This document shows positions 44,440 to 54,700 of a stretch of 64,000 nucleotides of DNA, piece after piece; position 1 is the stretch's first letter; every line of letters begins with the position of its first letter. Position numbers and translations under genes: made by a program. The notes under the pieces are model-generated. The model saw only the letters and a program-made list of their open reading frames with translations. It had not been told where the DNA came from and searched no databases. The stretch covers positions 434,001 through 498,000 of the forward strand of contig NZ_LGIT01000003.1 of NCBI RefSeq assembly GCF_001187865.1, given 5' to 3'. This DNA comes from Klebsiella sp. RIT-PI-d (GTDB lineage Bacteria > Pseudomonadota > Gammaproteobacteria > Enterobacterales > Enterobacteriaceae).

Positions 44440-44727
44440 ATGCAGCTCAATATCACTGGACACAATGTCGAGATTACTGATGGACTTCGCGATTTTGTCA
44501 GCACGAAATTTGCTAAGCTGGAACAGTATTTTGACCGCATCAATCAGGTCTACATTGTGTTGAAAGTGGAGAAAGTGACTCACATTTCGGATGCCACCCT
44601 GCATGTTAACGGGGGGGAAATTCATGCCAGTGCGGAAGGGCAGGACATGTATGCAGCTATCGACGGTTTAATTGATAAGCTCGCGCGACAGCTGACCAAA
44701 CATAAAGATAAACTGAAAAAACACTGA
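44440..44727 (+). CDS. hpf: ribosome hibernation promoting factor
   Basis: The 95-residue short HPF starts MQLNITGHNVEITDGL at 44440 and ends HKDKLKKH, as in E. coli. It helps RMF to form inactive 100S ribosome dimers in stationary phase. A long overlapping in-frame start inside rpoN is rejected. Confidence 0.96.
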   Translation: MQLNITGHNVEITDGLRDFVSTKFAKLEQYFDRINQVYIVLKVEKVTHISDATLHVNGGEIHASAEGQDMYAAIDGLIDKLARQLTKHKDKLKKH

Positions 44728-44738
44728 TTGTCCGGGCG

Positions 44739-44770
44739 TTCGCCTGATATCACACATGCTGTCAGGCGAA
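44739..44770 (+). other. intercistronic hairpin between hpf and ptsN
   Basis: TTCGCCTGA and TCAGGCGAA form a nine-base-pair stem with a fourteen-base loop, just before the ptsN ribosome site. It resembles a REP-like or processing hairpin and could set relative mRNA stability. Confidence 0.55.
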
Positions 44771-44784
44771 GCTTAGGTGAAATT

Positions 44785-45273
44785 ATGATAAACAATGATA
44801 CAGCGCTACAACTGAGTACCGTTCTTAACCCGGAATGTACCCGCAGTAACGTCCACTGCCAGAGCAAAAAACGCGCCCTGGAAATTATCAGTGAGCTGGC
44901 GGCTAAGCAGCTTAGCCTGGCGCCGCAGGTGGTATTCGAAGCCATCCTTACGCGTGAAAAAATGGGCAGTACCGGTATCGGTAATGGCCTCGCCATTCCT
45001 CATGGCAAGCTGGAAGAAGATACGCTGCGTGCCGTTGGCGTGTTTGTGCAACTGGAAACGCCGATTGCTTTTGATGCCATCGACAACCAGCCGGTTGATC
45101 TGCTGTTTGCACTTCTGGTGCCTGCCGATCAGACAAAAACGCATTTGCATACCCTTTCACTGGTGGCCAAACGGCTGGCAGATAAAACCATTTGTCGTCG
45201 TCTTCGGGCGGCGCAAAGTGATGAAGAGCTGTATCAAATCATCACTGAAACTGAACACAGTGATGATGTGTAG
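44785..45273 (+). CDS. ptsN: nitrogen PTS EIIA component PtsN
   Basis: The 162-residue EIIANtr starts MINNDTALQLSTVL after TTAGGTGAAATT. The phosphorylated histidine lies in AIPHGKLEE (about residue 73). In its dephosphorylated form it regulates potassium transport and other targets. It receives phosphate from NPr, encoded two genes downstream. Confidence 0.96.
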   Translation: MINNDTALQLSTVLNPECTRSNVHCQSKKRALEIISELAAKQLSLAPQVVFEAILTREKMGSTGIGNGLAIPHGKLEEDTLRAVGVFVQLETPIAFDAIDNQPVDLLFALLVPADQTKTHLHTLSLVAKRLADKTICRRLRAAQSDEELYQIITETEHSDDV

Positions 45274-45318
45274 CAGGGATAACGCTTTACCCTTTGCTGT
45301 ACTGAGGAGAAACGGTAC

Positions 45319-46170
45319 ATGGTACTGATGATCGTCAGCGGTCGCTCAGGCTCCGGGAAATCCGTTGCTCTGCGGGCGCTGGAAGATATGGGATTCTACT
45401 GCGTTGATAACTTGCCCGTCGTGCTATTGCCCGAACTGGCCAGAAGCCTGGTTGATCGTCAAACGTCTGCCGCGGTCAGCATCGACGTGCGTAATATGCC
45501 GGAATCGCCGGAAATATTTGAGCAGGCAATGCAAAATCTGCCCGAGGCTTTTTCGCCGCAGCTGCTGTTCCTTGATGCGGATCGTAACACGCTGATCCGT
45601 CGCTACAGTGATACCCGCCGTCTGCATCCGCTTTCCAGTAAAAATTTGTCGCTGGAGAGTGCTATCGATCAGGAAAGTGACCTGCTTGAGCCGTTGCGCT
45701 CACGCGCCGATCTGATCGTCGATACTTCTGAGATGTCGGTTCACGAACTGGCCGAAATGCTGCGTACGCGTCTGCTTGGCAAACGTGAGCGCGAATTAAC
45801 GATGGTGTTTGAGTCTTTCGGCTTCAAGCACGGTATCCCTATTGATGCCGACTACGTGTTTGACGTGCGTTTTCTGCCAAACCCGCACTGGGACCCGAAA
45901 CTACGCCCGATGACCGGCCTTGATAAACCCGTCGCGGCGTTCCTCGACAGGCATACTGAAGTGCACAACTTTATCTATCAGACGCGAAGCTATCTTGAAC
46001 TGTGGCTGCCGATGCTGGAAACCAACAACCGTAGTTATTTAACCGTGGCGATTGGCTGTACCGGCGGTAAACACCGTTCGGTGTATATTGCAGAACAGCT
46101 GGCCGACTATTTCCGCTCGCGCGGCAAGAACGTTCAATCCCGCCATCGCACGCTGGAAAAACGTAAATAA
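45319..46170 (+). CDS. rapZ: RNase adapter RapZ
   Basis: RapZ delivers the sRNA GlmZ to RNase E and thereby controls glmS and amino-sugar synthesis. The 283-residue protein has Walker [10 protein letters not shown] and Walker B-like LLFLDAD. Its conserved C-terminal domain contains [16 protein letters not shown] and a basic tail ([10 protein letters not shown]). It ends one residue earlier than E. coli. Its stop overlaps the npr start (TAATG). Confidence 0.97.
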   Translation: MVLMIVSGRSGSGKSVALRALEDMGFYCVDNLPVVLLPELARSLVDRQTSAAVSIDVRNMPESPEIFEQAMQNLPEAFSPQLLFLDADRNTLIRRYSDTRRLHPLSSKNLSLESAIDQESDLLEPLRSRADLIVDTSEMSVHELAEMLRTRLLGKRERELTMVFESFGFKHGIPIDADYVFDVRFLPNPHWDPKLRPMTGLDKPVAAFLDRHTEVHNFIYQTRSYLELWLPMLETNNRSYLTVAIGCTGGKHRSVYIAEQLADYFRSRGKNVQSRHRTLEKRK

Positions 46171-46442
46171 TGACGGTTAAAACGATCGTGGAAGTGACCA
46201 ATAAGCTGGGTATGCACGCCCGCCCGGCGATGAAGCTGTTTGAGCTGATGCAGGGCTTCGACGCTGAAGTCCTGCTGCGCAATGATGAAGGCGCAGAGGC
46301 AGAGGCTAATAGCGTGATTGCACTGCTGATGCTCGACTCAGCTAAAGGCCGTCAGATTGAGATTGAAGCGACGGGGCCACAGGAGGCTGAAGCGCTGGCA
46401 GCGGTTATCGCGCTGTTTAATTCCGGTTTCGACGAAGAATAA
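46170..46442 (+). CDS. npr: nitrogen PTS phosphocarrier NPr
   Basis: The 90-residue HPr-like protein has phosphorylatable His16 in [13 protein letters not shown] and the conserved Ser segment. It passes phosphate from PtsP to PtsN. It is the last gene of the rpoN operon, followed by a CCTGTCCC/GGGACAGG hairpin at 46446-46465 without a strong T tract. Confidence 0.96.
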   Translation: MTVKTIVEVTNKLGMHARPAMKLFELMQGFDAEVLLRNDEGAEAEANSVIALLMLDSAKGRQIEIEATGPQEAEALAAVIALFNSGFDEE

Positions 46443-46445
46443 TAA

Positions 46446-46465
46446 CCTGTCCCTTCCGGGACAGG
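46446..46465 (+). terminator. hairpin after npr
   Basis: Eight-base-pair perfect stem with a TTCC loop directly after the npr stop. The lack of a T run makes it a weak intrinsic terminator or a 3'-protecting hairpin. Confidence 0.55.
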
Positions 46466-46594
46466 ATACCCTGCAAAAACACACTGTGATGTGTCATTCC
46501 GCATTAAATTTTTATATCGCTGCGTTATTATTTCAAAAATAAAATAGCTGAATATAATTTTACATTCCGTGCTGTTTATATGTTTAAAAAGCAA

Positions 46595-46611
46595 CTTAAG
46601 AAAACCTTAAC
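46595..46611 (+). promoter_or_regulatory. PmrA (BasR) box upstream of yrbL
   Basis: The half-sites CTTAAG and CTTAAC are separated by exactly five bases, matching the yTTAAK-N5-yTTAAK direct repeat bound by PmrA. It lies about 75 bases upstream of the yrbL start. E. coli and Salmonella yrbL respond to BasR/PmrA and PhoP, which supports the call. Confidence 0.65.
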
Positions 46612-46683
46612 ATTTCGTTGAAGTTCCATTTAAGTTTGTCGGCCATACTGACCCGGTATGAGCACATATTTCAGGACGGCTTT

Positions 46684-47319
46684 ATGATCCACCTATCAAA
46701 CCAAACTCCGCTGGGAACCGGACGGCATCGCCAGTGCTATTTACATCCGGAAAATGCTCAACGCTGCATTAAAATTATTTATCATGCCAGCCAGGGCGGT
46801 CTAAAAGAAACTAAGCGTGAGCTGCGCTATTATGCGCACCTGTCGGGCTATCTCAAAGACTGGAGCGGTATTCCGCAATATTACGGTATGGTAGAAACCG
46901 ATCTTGGTACCGGCTATGTTTATGACGTAATTACCGATTTCGACGGTAAGCCATCTGTCACTTTAAAAGCTTTTGCGGCTCAGTGCTGTTATGACCGGGA
47001 TGTTGTCATGCTGCGCGAGGTGCTGAGAAAGCTTAAACGCTACCTGCATGATAACCATATCGTCACCATGACGCTGAAGCCGCAAAATATTCTGTGTCGC
47101 CGGGTGAGTGAGTCAGAAGTGATACCGGTGGTGTGCGATAATATTGGCGAGAGCACGATCGTTCCGCTGGCCACGTGGTCTGCCTGGTTCTGCCATCGCA
47201 AGCAGGCGCGGCTGTGGCAACGCTTTATGCAGCAGCCCGCGCTGGCCGCCGCATCTGAAAACGGTGATGATGGCCAGAAAGCGGGCATGTCAGTAACGCT
47301 GACCTCGCATCGGGCCTAA
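46684..47319 (+). CDS. yrbL: PhoP/PmrA-regulated protein YrbL
   Basis: The ATG at 46684 ([19 protein letters not shown]) gives 211 residues. The protein has kinase-like features: a glycine-rich start (PLGTGRHR), the lysine in CIKIIYH and a KPQN catalytic-loop-like segment (TLKPQNILC). I infer a small-molecule-kinase fold of unknown substrate. The C-terminal 30 residues differ strongly from E. coli. Its stop overlaps that of the convergent mtgA by 4 bases. Confidence 0.9.
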   Translation: MIHLSNQTPLGTGRHRQCYLHPENAQRCIKIIYHASQGGLKETKRELRYYAHLSGYLKDWSGIPQYYGMVETDLGTGYVYDVITDFDGKPSVTLKAFAAQCCYDRDVVMLREVLRKLKRYLHDNHIVTMTLKPQNILCRRVSESEVIPVVCDNIGESTIVPLATWSAWFCHRKQARLWQRFMQQPALAAASENGDDGQKAGMSVTLTSHRA

Positions 47320-48044
47320 TACAGATTGTTGGTCGCCATAAATGCTTCTCCGCTTAATTGCTGCATCTGACGCATAATCCACGCCTGACGACTCCGCACG
47401 TAGCCGTCAGGCGCATTCGCGTGAAAGCGGATCGGGTTCGGCAGCACCGCGGCCAGCAGCGCGGCTTCAGAACGGGTTAGCTTGCTGGCAGGCTTGTGGA
47501 AATAATGCTGCGCTGCCGCCTCCACACCGAAGATACCCGTGCCAAATTCGGCAATATTAAGATAGACCGTCAGTATCCGCTTTTTGCTCCACACCGTTTC
47601 AATGCCTGCCGTCAGGCCGGCTTCCAGACCCTTACGCAGCCAACTACGGCCATCCCACAGAAACAGATTTTTTGCCGTCTGTTGTGAAAGGGTTGATGCG
47701 CCGCGGATCCGCATTTCATGCCGCTGATTATGCGATAGCGCTTTTTCAATCGCCGCCATATCAAATCCATGGTGGCCCGGGAATTTCTGATCTTCTGCCG
47801 CGATAACCGCAAGGCCCATATAGGGCGAGATGTTATCCATGTCCACCCAGTCGGCGTGAACGAGGTAGCCAAAATCGCCGGTCAGCCAGGCACTGATTTG
47901 CCGCTCAACCATGACGGCAGAGAAAGGTACGGGCACCACGCTGAACAGCGCAATACCGCCTCCCCAGAAAAGTGCGAGAGCCAGGAGTGTACGCCCCACA
48001 AGTCGACGCAGAGAAATAAACAGCGGGGAACGCTTTTTACTCAT
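47316..48044 (-). CDS. mtgA: monofunctional peptidoglycan glycosyltransferase
   Basis: The 242-residue GT51 enzyme has an N-terminal membrane helix (about 17-38). Family motifs include the EDQKF site, [16 protein letters not shown] and [15 protein letters not shown]. It polymerises lipid II without transpeptidation and takes part at the division site. It overlaps elbB by 4 bases. Confidence 0.97.
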   Translation of the reverse strand: MSKKRSPLFISLRRLVGRTLLALALFWGGGIALFSVVPVPFSAVMVERQISAWLTGDFGYLVHADWVDMDNISPYMGLAVIAAEDQKFPGHHGFDMAAIEKALSHNQRHEMRIRGASTLSQQTAKNLFLWDGRSWLRKGLEAGLTAGIETVWSKKRILTVYLNIAEFGTGIFGVEAAAQHYFHKPASKLTRSEAALLAAVLPNPIRFHANAPDGYVRSRQAWIMRQMQQLSGEAFMATNNLY

Positions 48045-48694
48045 TCGGTCAGAGCCAGTACGCGTGCGACCAGTTTTTCGATGCCCGTCGCGGCCTCTGC
48101 AATATTCTCCGCCAGCATCCAGGCAGGCGTGGTCACTATTTTATTGTCTTCATCGACCACAATGTCATCCACCGGACAGGGCACATGCTCCGCTCCCATT
48201 TCATCCAGCACGTCAGCAGTATCAATATCCGTACCAATGGTCAGGCGTAGCGGGAAAGCAAAGATTTTGGGCAGCATTGCAGGCGCAATACACATAAATC
48301 CCAGGGGTTTACCGGCACGGTGCATTTCTATCGCCAGCGCCTTTAATTCGCTATTGACCTCGCACGCCGCGCCCTGAGTAGCAAAATTACTCAGGTTTTT
48401 GGCTGCGCCAAAGCCGCCGGGGACAATCAACGCGTCCAGTTCATCCGCCCGGGCCTGTGCCAGCGGCTGGATGTCGCCCCGTACAATACGCGCGGCTTCA
48501 ATTAATACATTGCGGCTTTCAGCCATGACTTCGCCAGTGAGGTGGTTGATCACCTCAGACTGGATGTTATCCGGTGCGAAACAGACTGCCTGAGCGTCCT
48601 GACGGGCAAGTGCTAACAAGGTAATGACCGCCTCGTGGATCTCCGTTCCGTCATAGACACCGCATCCGCTCAGGACAACCCCAACTTTTTTCAT
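48041..48694 (-). CDS. elbB: glyoxalase ElbB (DJ-1/PfpI superfamily)
   Basis: The ATG at 48692-48694 ([16 protein letters not shown]) gives 217 residues, as in E. coli. The DJ-1 fold shows [14 protein letters not shown] and the nucleophile-elbow cysteine FMCIAPAM. E. coli ElbB has weak glyoxalase activity and was noted for an isoprenoid phenotype. Longer upstream starts are unconserved. Confidence 0.95.
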   Translation of the reverse strand: MKKVGVVLSGCGVYDGTEIHEAVITLLALARQDAQAVCFAPDNIQSEVINHLTGEVMAESRNVLIEAARIVRGDIQPLAQARADELDALIVPGGFGAAKNLSNFATQGAACEVNSELKALAIEMHRAGKPLGFMCIAPAMLPKIFAFPLRLTIGTDIDTADVLDEMGAEHVPCPVDDIVVDEDNKIVTTPAWMLAENIAEAATGIEKLVARVLALTE

Positions 48695-48813
48695 CTGGCT
48701 ATTCCTTTTCATAACTGATGAGCACTCAGCAGAAAACATGATTTAACCGCTGTGCTTCACATATTTAACTGATTCGTGTAACAAATAATTTAAGATTTGC
48801 TATCTTAATGAAC

Positions 48814-48933
48814 GTGCGTCCCAAGTCTTTCCGCTGTGCCTTGTGTAAGAACGCTAATTAAACAGGCGCAGCCATGATTTCCCTGGTGTTGGCGCAGTAT
48901 TAGCGCACCCCGGCCAGGCCGGGGTCATTTTTT
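48814..48933 (+). ncRNA. arcZ: Hfq-dependent small RNA ArcZ
   Basis: The plus strand between elbB and arcB carries the ArcZ gene. Its 3' half (from about 48875, GATTTCCCTGGTGTTGGCGC) is nearly identical to E. coli and includes the seed used on rpoS and other mRNAs. The terminator ACCCCGGCC/GGCCGGGGT with a T6 tail ends at 48933, one base before the arcB stop. The 5' half, removed by RNase E processing, is clearly diverged. A -10 like TATCTT lies seven bases before the start. Length is about 120 bases. Confidence 0.92.
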
Positions 48934-48934
48934 A

Positions 48935-51262
48935 TTACCGTTGGGCAACCCACTCTTTTAATACCGCGACATCGTGCTGCCACTCTTGCTTCAGCTCTTC
49001 AATCCATTCACCCACGTTATCCCACCAGGCAGGAAGATCGGACGACTGTATTTGCTGCCCTAATTGTTGCAGATGGCGCAGACCAATCGATCCCGCCGCG
49101 CCTTTGATTTTATGCCCCTCTTCCGCAATCGCTTTTTGATCGCGTGCGGTCAGGTTTGAGTCCAGCACACTAAGATAGGCAGGCATCATTTTTTCAAAAA
49201 CGGCGAGACCGTCAGTGATTAATTTCGGCCCGACCAGCTCAATGTACTGCTCCAGCATGGGGATATCTAACAGCTCGTGTGTTTTGCCATTATCCATGGA
49301 AGTCACTCTCTTCTCCTCGTGGTTAGCAGTGTCCCAGAACTTCTTAATCATGGCAGTTAATGCCGGAACTGCCAGCGGTTTGCTTAAGACATCATTCATA
49401 CCGGCATCAAGGTATTCTTGTTTATCTTTCAGCACGTTGGCTGTTAATGCCACCAGCGGAGGCAGTTGGTCACGTTGATAGCGCTGCGTCAGCTGACGGG
49501 AGATATCCAGCCCGGTCATATCGGGCAACTGGATATCGAGCAAAACCAGATCGTATTCGCTCGGGGTAAACATCTCCAGCGCCGCTGTACCGGTCATCGC
49601 GACATCAACGCTGTTACCCAGTTTCTCAAGCACCGAACGCGCCACAATCACGTTCAGCTCAATGTCTTCAACCAACAACACGTGCAGGGCAGGAAGCGGC
49701 ATTTCCTCGTCTTTGAGAGCATCCTCGACTTTTTCCACCACCGCTGGCGCCTCGACTGTCAGCGTAAATATCGAACCTTTCCCTGCCTGGCTGGTGACGG
49801 TAATATCGCCGCCCATATTTTTCGCCAGCCGCCGTGATACCGCCAGACCAATACCGGTCCCGGTCGCAGGTTTGCCGCCGTTACTGTCTTTTACCTGATA
49901 GTACATGGCGAAAATTTTGTCCTGCTCGTCCTGCGGAATGCCGATGCCGGAATCTTCGACTTCAAAACGCAGCGTCTTCCCGCCCTCGTAGCGGATCCGC
50001 ACCGTCACTTTCCCCTGTTGGGTGAACTTGACTGCATTACTGATCAGATTCCACAGGATCTGGCGCAGCCGCGTACCGTCGGTAATCACTTTGAGTGGCA
50101 ATGGCTGGCTCGGCTCCATCACAAAGCGCAGCCCTTTCTGGTGCGCCTGTAGCCCGGAGAGATTTTCAAGATCGGCCAGGAAACTGGTGAAATCGACCGG
50201 CTGATTATCAAGCTGCACTTTACGGCGCTCGATTTTATCCATGTCGATAATATCGTTAAAAATATTGCCCAGGGTAACTGCCGAGACATGAATAGTTTTC
50301 AGGTACTTTTCCTGTTCGACACTGAGATCGGTGTCCAGCAGAATGCGACTCAGCCCCACAATTCCGTTCAGCGGCGTGCGCAGTTCATGGCTGATGGTTG
50401 AAATAAAGGTGGTTTTATCGCGGCTGGCGCGCTCCAGTGCATCCTGATAACGCTTACGCTCGGTGATATCACGACCAAATCCCATCAGTCCGTGACGTTT
50501 GCCGACGCGATCGTAATAAGGCACTTTACGAATTTCAAAGCAGGCTTTACGTCCGTCCGGGTAATCGAGCCACTGCTCGTAGGTCAACGAGACGTTATGT
50601 CGGAAAACTTTTTCATCGGTTTCAATCACTTTCGCCGCGGTTTCATCCGTGTAGACATCCTGTGGCTTCAGGTTCACCAACTGCTTTTCACTTTTGCCCG
50701 TCAGCAGTTCCATTGCCCGGTTACAGCCAGAGAATTCTTTGCTTTCATTACGATAGAAAACGAGATCGGGTGAAGCATCCAGGAAAGAACGTAAAAAAGC
50801 CGACTGCTGCTCAAGCCGAATTTGCGTTTCCTCACGCTCCTTCATCTCGATTTTAAGCTGCTCGAAGGTCGCCTGCCGTTCGGCCTCGGCCTTTTCTCGA
50901 TCGGCGATTTCCTGATTGAGCTGGGCGATGTTGTTCTTCATCTGAACGTTCAGTTTGAGATCCCGCTCGCGCATCTCTTCCAGTTTCTCAACCAGCCGGG
51001 AAAGGCGCTGCCGCGACTCTTCGAGTTGTTCAACCACGACGGATAAAAAATAGACGGCCCAGGGCGTAATCAGAATGCCAAAGAAAATGGAGCGAATAAT
51101 GTCGATTTCTTCAACGTGCCCGCGCAGTACCATGGTCACGGCCATCTGTACCGCGATGGCCAGTACGACCAGCACCAGTGCCAGCAGCAGAGAAAATCGC
51201 ACCAGCCCCAGCTTCATCATTAGATCGACGTAATATTGCGCCAGTAAACGGATTTGTTTCAT
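48935..51262 (-). CDS. arcB: aerobic respiration sensor kinase ArcB
   Basis: ArcB is the hybrid kinase that senses quinone redox state and phosphorylates ArcA. The ATG at 51260-51262 (MKQIRLLAQYYVD) gives 775 residues. Two N-terminal membrane helices lie at about 23-45 and 58-77, then a leucine-zipper coiled coil and a PAS domain (about 155-270). The kinase core has TISHELRTPLNG. The receiver has LVLLDIQLPD, and the HPt domain has EEGHKIKGAAGS. Upstream the gene order no longer follows E. coli. Confidence 0.97.
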   Translation of the reverse strand: MKQIRLLAQYYVDLMMKLGLVRFSLLLALVLVVLAIAVQMAVTMVLRGHVEEIDIIRSIFFGILITPWAVYFLSVVVEQLEESRQRLSRLVEKLEEMRERDLKLNVQMKNNIAQLNQEIADREKAEAERQATFEQLKIEMKEREETQIRLEQQSAFLRSFLDASPDLVFYRNESKEFSGCNRAMELLTGKSEKQLVNLKPQDVYTDETAAKVIETDEKVFRHNVSLTYEQWLDYPDGRKACFEIRKVPYYDRVGKRHGLMGFGRDITERKRYQDALERASRDKTTFISTISHELRTPLNGIVGLSRILLDTDLSVEQEKYLKTIHVSAVTLGNIFNDIIDMDKIERRKVQLDNQPVDFTSFLADLENLSGLQAHQKGLRFVMEPSQPLPLKVITDGTRLRQILWNLISNAVKFTQQGKVTVRIRYEGGKTLRFEVEDSGIGIPQDEQDKIFAMYYQVKDSNGGKPATGTGIGLAVSRRLAKNMGGDITVTSQAGKGSIFTLTVEAPAVVEKVEDALKDEEMPLPALHVLLVEDIELNVIVARSVLEKLGNSVDVAMTGTAALEMFTPSEYDLVLLDIQLPDMTGLDISRQLTQRYQRDQLPPLVALTANVLKDKQEYLDAGMNDVLSKPLAVPALTAMIKKFWDTANHEEKRVTSMDNGKTHELLDIPMLEQYIELVGPKLITDGLAVFEKMMPAYLSVLDSNLTARDQKAIAEEGHKIKGAAGSIGLRHLQQLGQQIQSSDLPAWWDNVGEWIEELKQEWQHDVAVLKEWVAQR

Positions 51263-51355
51263 AAAAGGTTCCTTCACCCCAGCATGGCTCAATCATACCC
51301 AATTTTGGGCAACAGGTTGAAGATTGGTTAAAAAATGTAGAGTGGATCCGCAGAC

Positions 51356-51388
51356 GCGCAAAAAATAACGCCACCCTAAGGTGGCGTG
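51356..51388 (-). terminator. ytfP operon terminator
   Basis: ACGCCACC/GGTGGCGT stem with a four-base loop followed by TTATTTTTT on the minus strand, five bases after the ytfP stop. Together with the arcB promoter region (51263-51355) it contains the junction where the E. coli gene order breaks. Confidence 0.85.
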
Positions 51389-51392
51389 ATAA

Positions 51393-51737
51393 TTAGTTCC
51401 GGTGTCTGTCTAACCAGTCACCGCTGTCTATCAGCGTTAAGCCATCAACAGGCCGCTGATAAACGTACAACCATGCGCTCCCGTAAGGAGTCTGAATCAA
51501 CTGACGTGCGTATTCGCCGCCCTTTGTGCGTAGCGCATCAAGCTCGGCAAGCGTTGCAGCATCAATACGATAAACTTCCCCATGTACGGTGCCATTACCG
51601 GGTACCGCGCCTGGATAGTGGCCCAGGCTATACAACTGGTAGTTATCGATGCGGTGATCGCCCAGCCACTGAGCGTTGGTCATCCAGTGGCTGTTGCCTT
51701 GCTTACTTCGTAAACTGCCGTAGACAAATATTCGCAT
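51393..51737 (-). CDS. ytfP: gamma-glutamylcyclotransferase-like protein YtfP
   Basis: The 114-residue protein has the GGCT (AIG2-like) signature: MRIFVYGSLR for substrate binding and the catalytic Glu segment GEVYRID. Its cellular substrate is unknown. It lies 2 bases after tamB and is the last gene of tamA-tamB-ytfP. Confidence 0.94.
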   Translation of the reverse strand: MRIFVYGSLRSKQGNSHWMTNAQWLGDHRIDNYQLYSLGHYPGAVPGNGTVHGEVYRIDAATLAELDALRTKGGEYARQLIQTPYGSAWLYVYQRPVDGLTLIDSGDWLDRHRN

Positions 51738-51739
51738 TG

Positions 51740-54700
51740 CTAAAACTCAAACTGATAGAGCAGGTCCAGTGCCTGGTCTATGCCAGACACCGCTTCAAGA
51801 TATAGCTTAGGCATCAGGCGATAGCGTAACGTGAGAGTCGCCAGTGAGTCAAAAATACCTACACCATATTTCACCTGTAGACCCGGCAGCACATAACCGC
51901 TGACGACCACCTGGGAGGAGTCACCTACTCCCTGGGTATCCAGCGCCAGATTACTGACGCCAAATGTCTCCCCGATTTTACCCACAACCTGCCCACTTTG
52001 TGCAACCCCCAGACCGACTAACATTGATGTCATTGCATCACTGTCGCTCTGTTCGCTGTCCAGACCCTGACCGCGAAGCAGATAGGAGAGTGCTTCCTGC
52101 TGCGACATTGCCGGATCTGAGAAAACTTCAGCTTTCGGTTCATCAGCGGTGCCGGTTACACGTACGCCGGCGATAACGTCGTTCTCTGTCGATTCCGGGT
52201 TACGAATGGCTTCAATATTTAGCAGAGGCTGATCCGGTGGACCGGAGAACAGCAGCTCGCCTTTACGCACAATCAGATCCTGGCCGTAGGCGTGGAAACG
52301 TCCTTCCGGAATATTGATTTGCCCATTCAGACCCAGCCCTTGCTTATCCTGAGCGACTTTCAGATCGCCCGTCAGTCTGGCTTTCAGCCCAAAAGCATCC
52401 AGGCGGACATTATTGCCGACATGAACAGTCAGATTGCTGTTAATCGGAATGGCCGCGGTTTTCGGCTCCTCCGGCTGCAAATCGTTATTCAGCATGACTT
52501 CATCACTGGAGACGCCCACCGCACTTTCCGGCAGGTCATGAACCACTATACGTGCCCACGGCACATCAGCGCTGCCATCAAGCGTAAACAGCTGCGGCGT
52601 GGCAGTGAACACGATATCTGGCGAGACGTCGAGGCGCACCATTGGCGGTACGGTGATCCGCACCCGGCTACCTTTCGCCGCGATCCGCGCGCGCCAGTTG
52701 TCGAGCTGGCTCCAGTCGGCATCGCCATTTAGCGCGATTTCGCCCTGACGCGTACGGACCACGCCCTGAAGCGTTGAACTCATGCCGTTAAAATTCATCG
52801 CCAGCTGGCTTGGCTGCATGTCGAACGGCATAAAGTTCGCATCCAGATCTACGCCGTTAAGCTGCATTTGACCAAACAGCTGCGGGCTTTGCGCGTTGCC
52901 CGCCAGCCGCAGGTTAGCGTTAAGCGTTCCCGCGGCTTTCTCACCCTGGGAGAAGATGGCATTGATCATCGCCAGCGAGAAATTACGGATATTCACATTG
53001 CCGCCGAGATTACGTTGTCCCTGCGGGTCGCTAATCTGCACCTGCCCGTCGAACTGACCGTTGTTCGTCAGACGCATCAACCATTCCAGCTGCGCACGAT
53101 TATTACGCAGTTCGGCCTTCAGATTGAGCGTGCTGAACGCTACCGGCAGCGGCGCATCGTTGACTATCTGCGTTACTTTTACATTACGACCAGATAACGT
53201 CACGGCACCCTGCGGCAACCCTTCTTTGGTGGTGTCCCAGCTGACATCAGCCTTACCACTAAATACCCCGCTGGCCTGAGTGGTTTCCGGCATAAACGGC
53301 TTGAGCATGGCTAAGTCGAAGCGATTAAGATTGACCACCGCCCGGCCTTCAGCACCCGCATCAATAGTTTGCGGCACGCACAGTTCAGCGTTCGGGTTAG
53401 TCCAGCAATGTGGCCCGATACTGATTTTCTGCTCTTCATTACGGTAGTCCAGCGCAATGGCGCGATTTAGCGACCACGGCCCTACCGGCGTCTGGAAACG
53501 GGTATTGCTTAACGTTCCTTTCCAGCGCTGCGCCTGACGATCAAAACTTCCCGCCAGATCTAACTGTCCGGAGACCGGATCGCCCTGTACACGCAGTTGC
53601 AGCTGATGCTGTTTCTCGCTGCCTTTGGCTTCCAGGGTTAGCGAGCGAACATTGATGTCACCCTGGACAATACGCTCCACGCGCACGTCCATATTGCCGG
53701 CAATCTGATCGGTGGATTTGATATCCCCGTTAATCCGCACTTGCGCCACGGAGAGTTCCTGCCAGCGCAGGCCCCGGGCCGTGATATCCGCCAGCAACTG
53801 TGGCGCTTCTACCGTGCCGCGTACTTTCAGCAAGCCTTTCGCTGTACCCCCGAGACCCGGTAGCGCGTTATCGAGGCCGGGCGCGTCAATGGTGGCGTCG
53901 AGGTTAAGATCTTTTACCCCCAACTCTCCTTTCACATCTGCGCTGTTACGGCCCAGCGCAAGATGCAGACCGGGAATGACCCATTGCAAATAGCTGTTGC
54001 CCTTAACAGAACCGTCTACTGCCACTTTATTTTGCTTCACGTTACCGGAGAGTTTGATCTCCGGGATATCCATCTGCCAGCTGCCGCCGTACAGGCTACC
54101 GCGCGTTTTGATCAGGCCATTCAGTTTCGACGGCCAGTCCGGGAACTCCTTCGCGGTATTAATTCCTTTCAGTGCCAGTTCACCACGCCAGCTAATAGCC
54201 TGCTGCCAGTCAAGCAGCGCTTTCAGCTCAGTCGTCCCCTCCAGTGCGGCAACGGTAAGTTTATCCAGATTGATTTGCTGCTCGTTGCCTTTGGCATCAA
54301 GCATAATGGTGGCTGGCGGTACATCCTGTCCTTTCACCGCCGTGCGGAATGAAAGCGTATAATCCGTTGCTTTGCCGGTCAGCTTGAGCTTCAGGTTATC
54401 AGCCTGGTACTGTTTTTCACCGGTGAACGGCCAGTAGAGTTGCTGGCTGGTAATATCCAGATTGAGCGGCAAACCGACTTCCGTCAGACGCGTCTGGCCA
54501 CGCAGGACGATATCAACCGGTCCTGAGAGATTAACACCCAGTTCAAGCTGTTCCCGCAGGGCACCGCCCACCTTGATCTTCACCTTCTCGCCTTTCAGCG
54601 GATCGACGTTTAGCGTGCTGTTGAGCGTCAGATCGACCGGCCAGTTATCTGCCAGCCGGGCGGTGCCGGTGGCATTTAACGTGCCTTCGTTGGCATCGAT

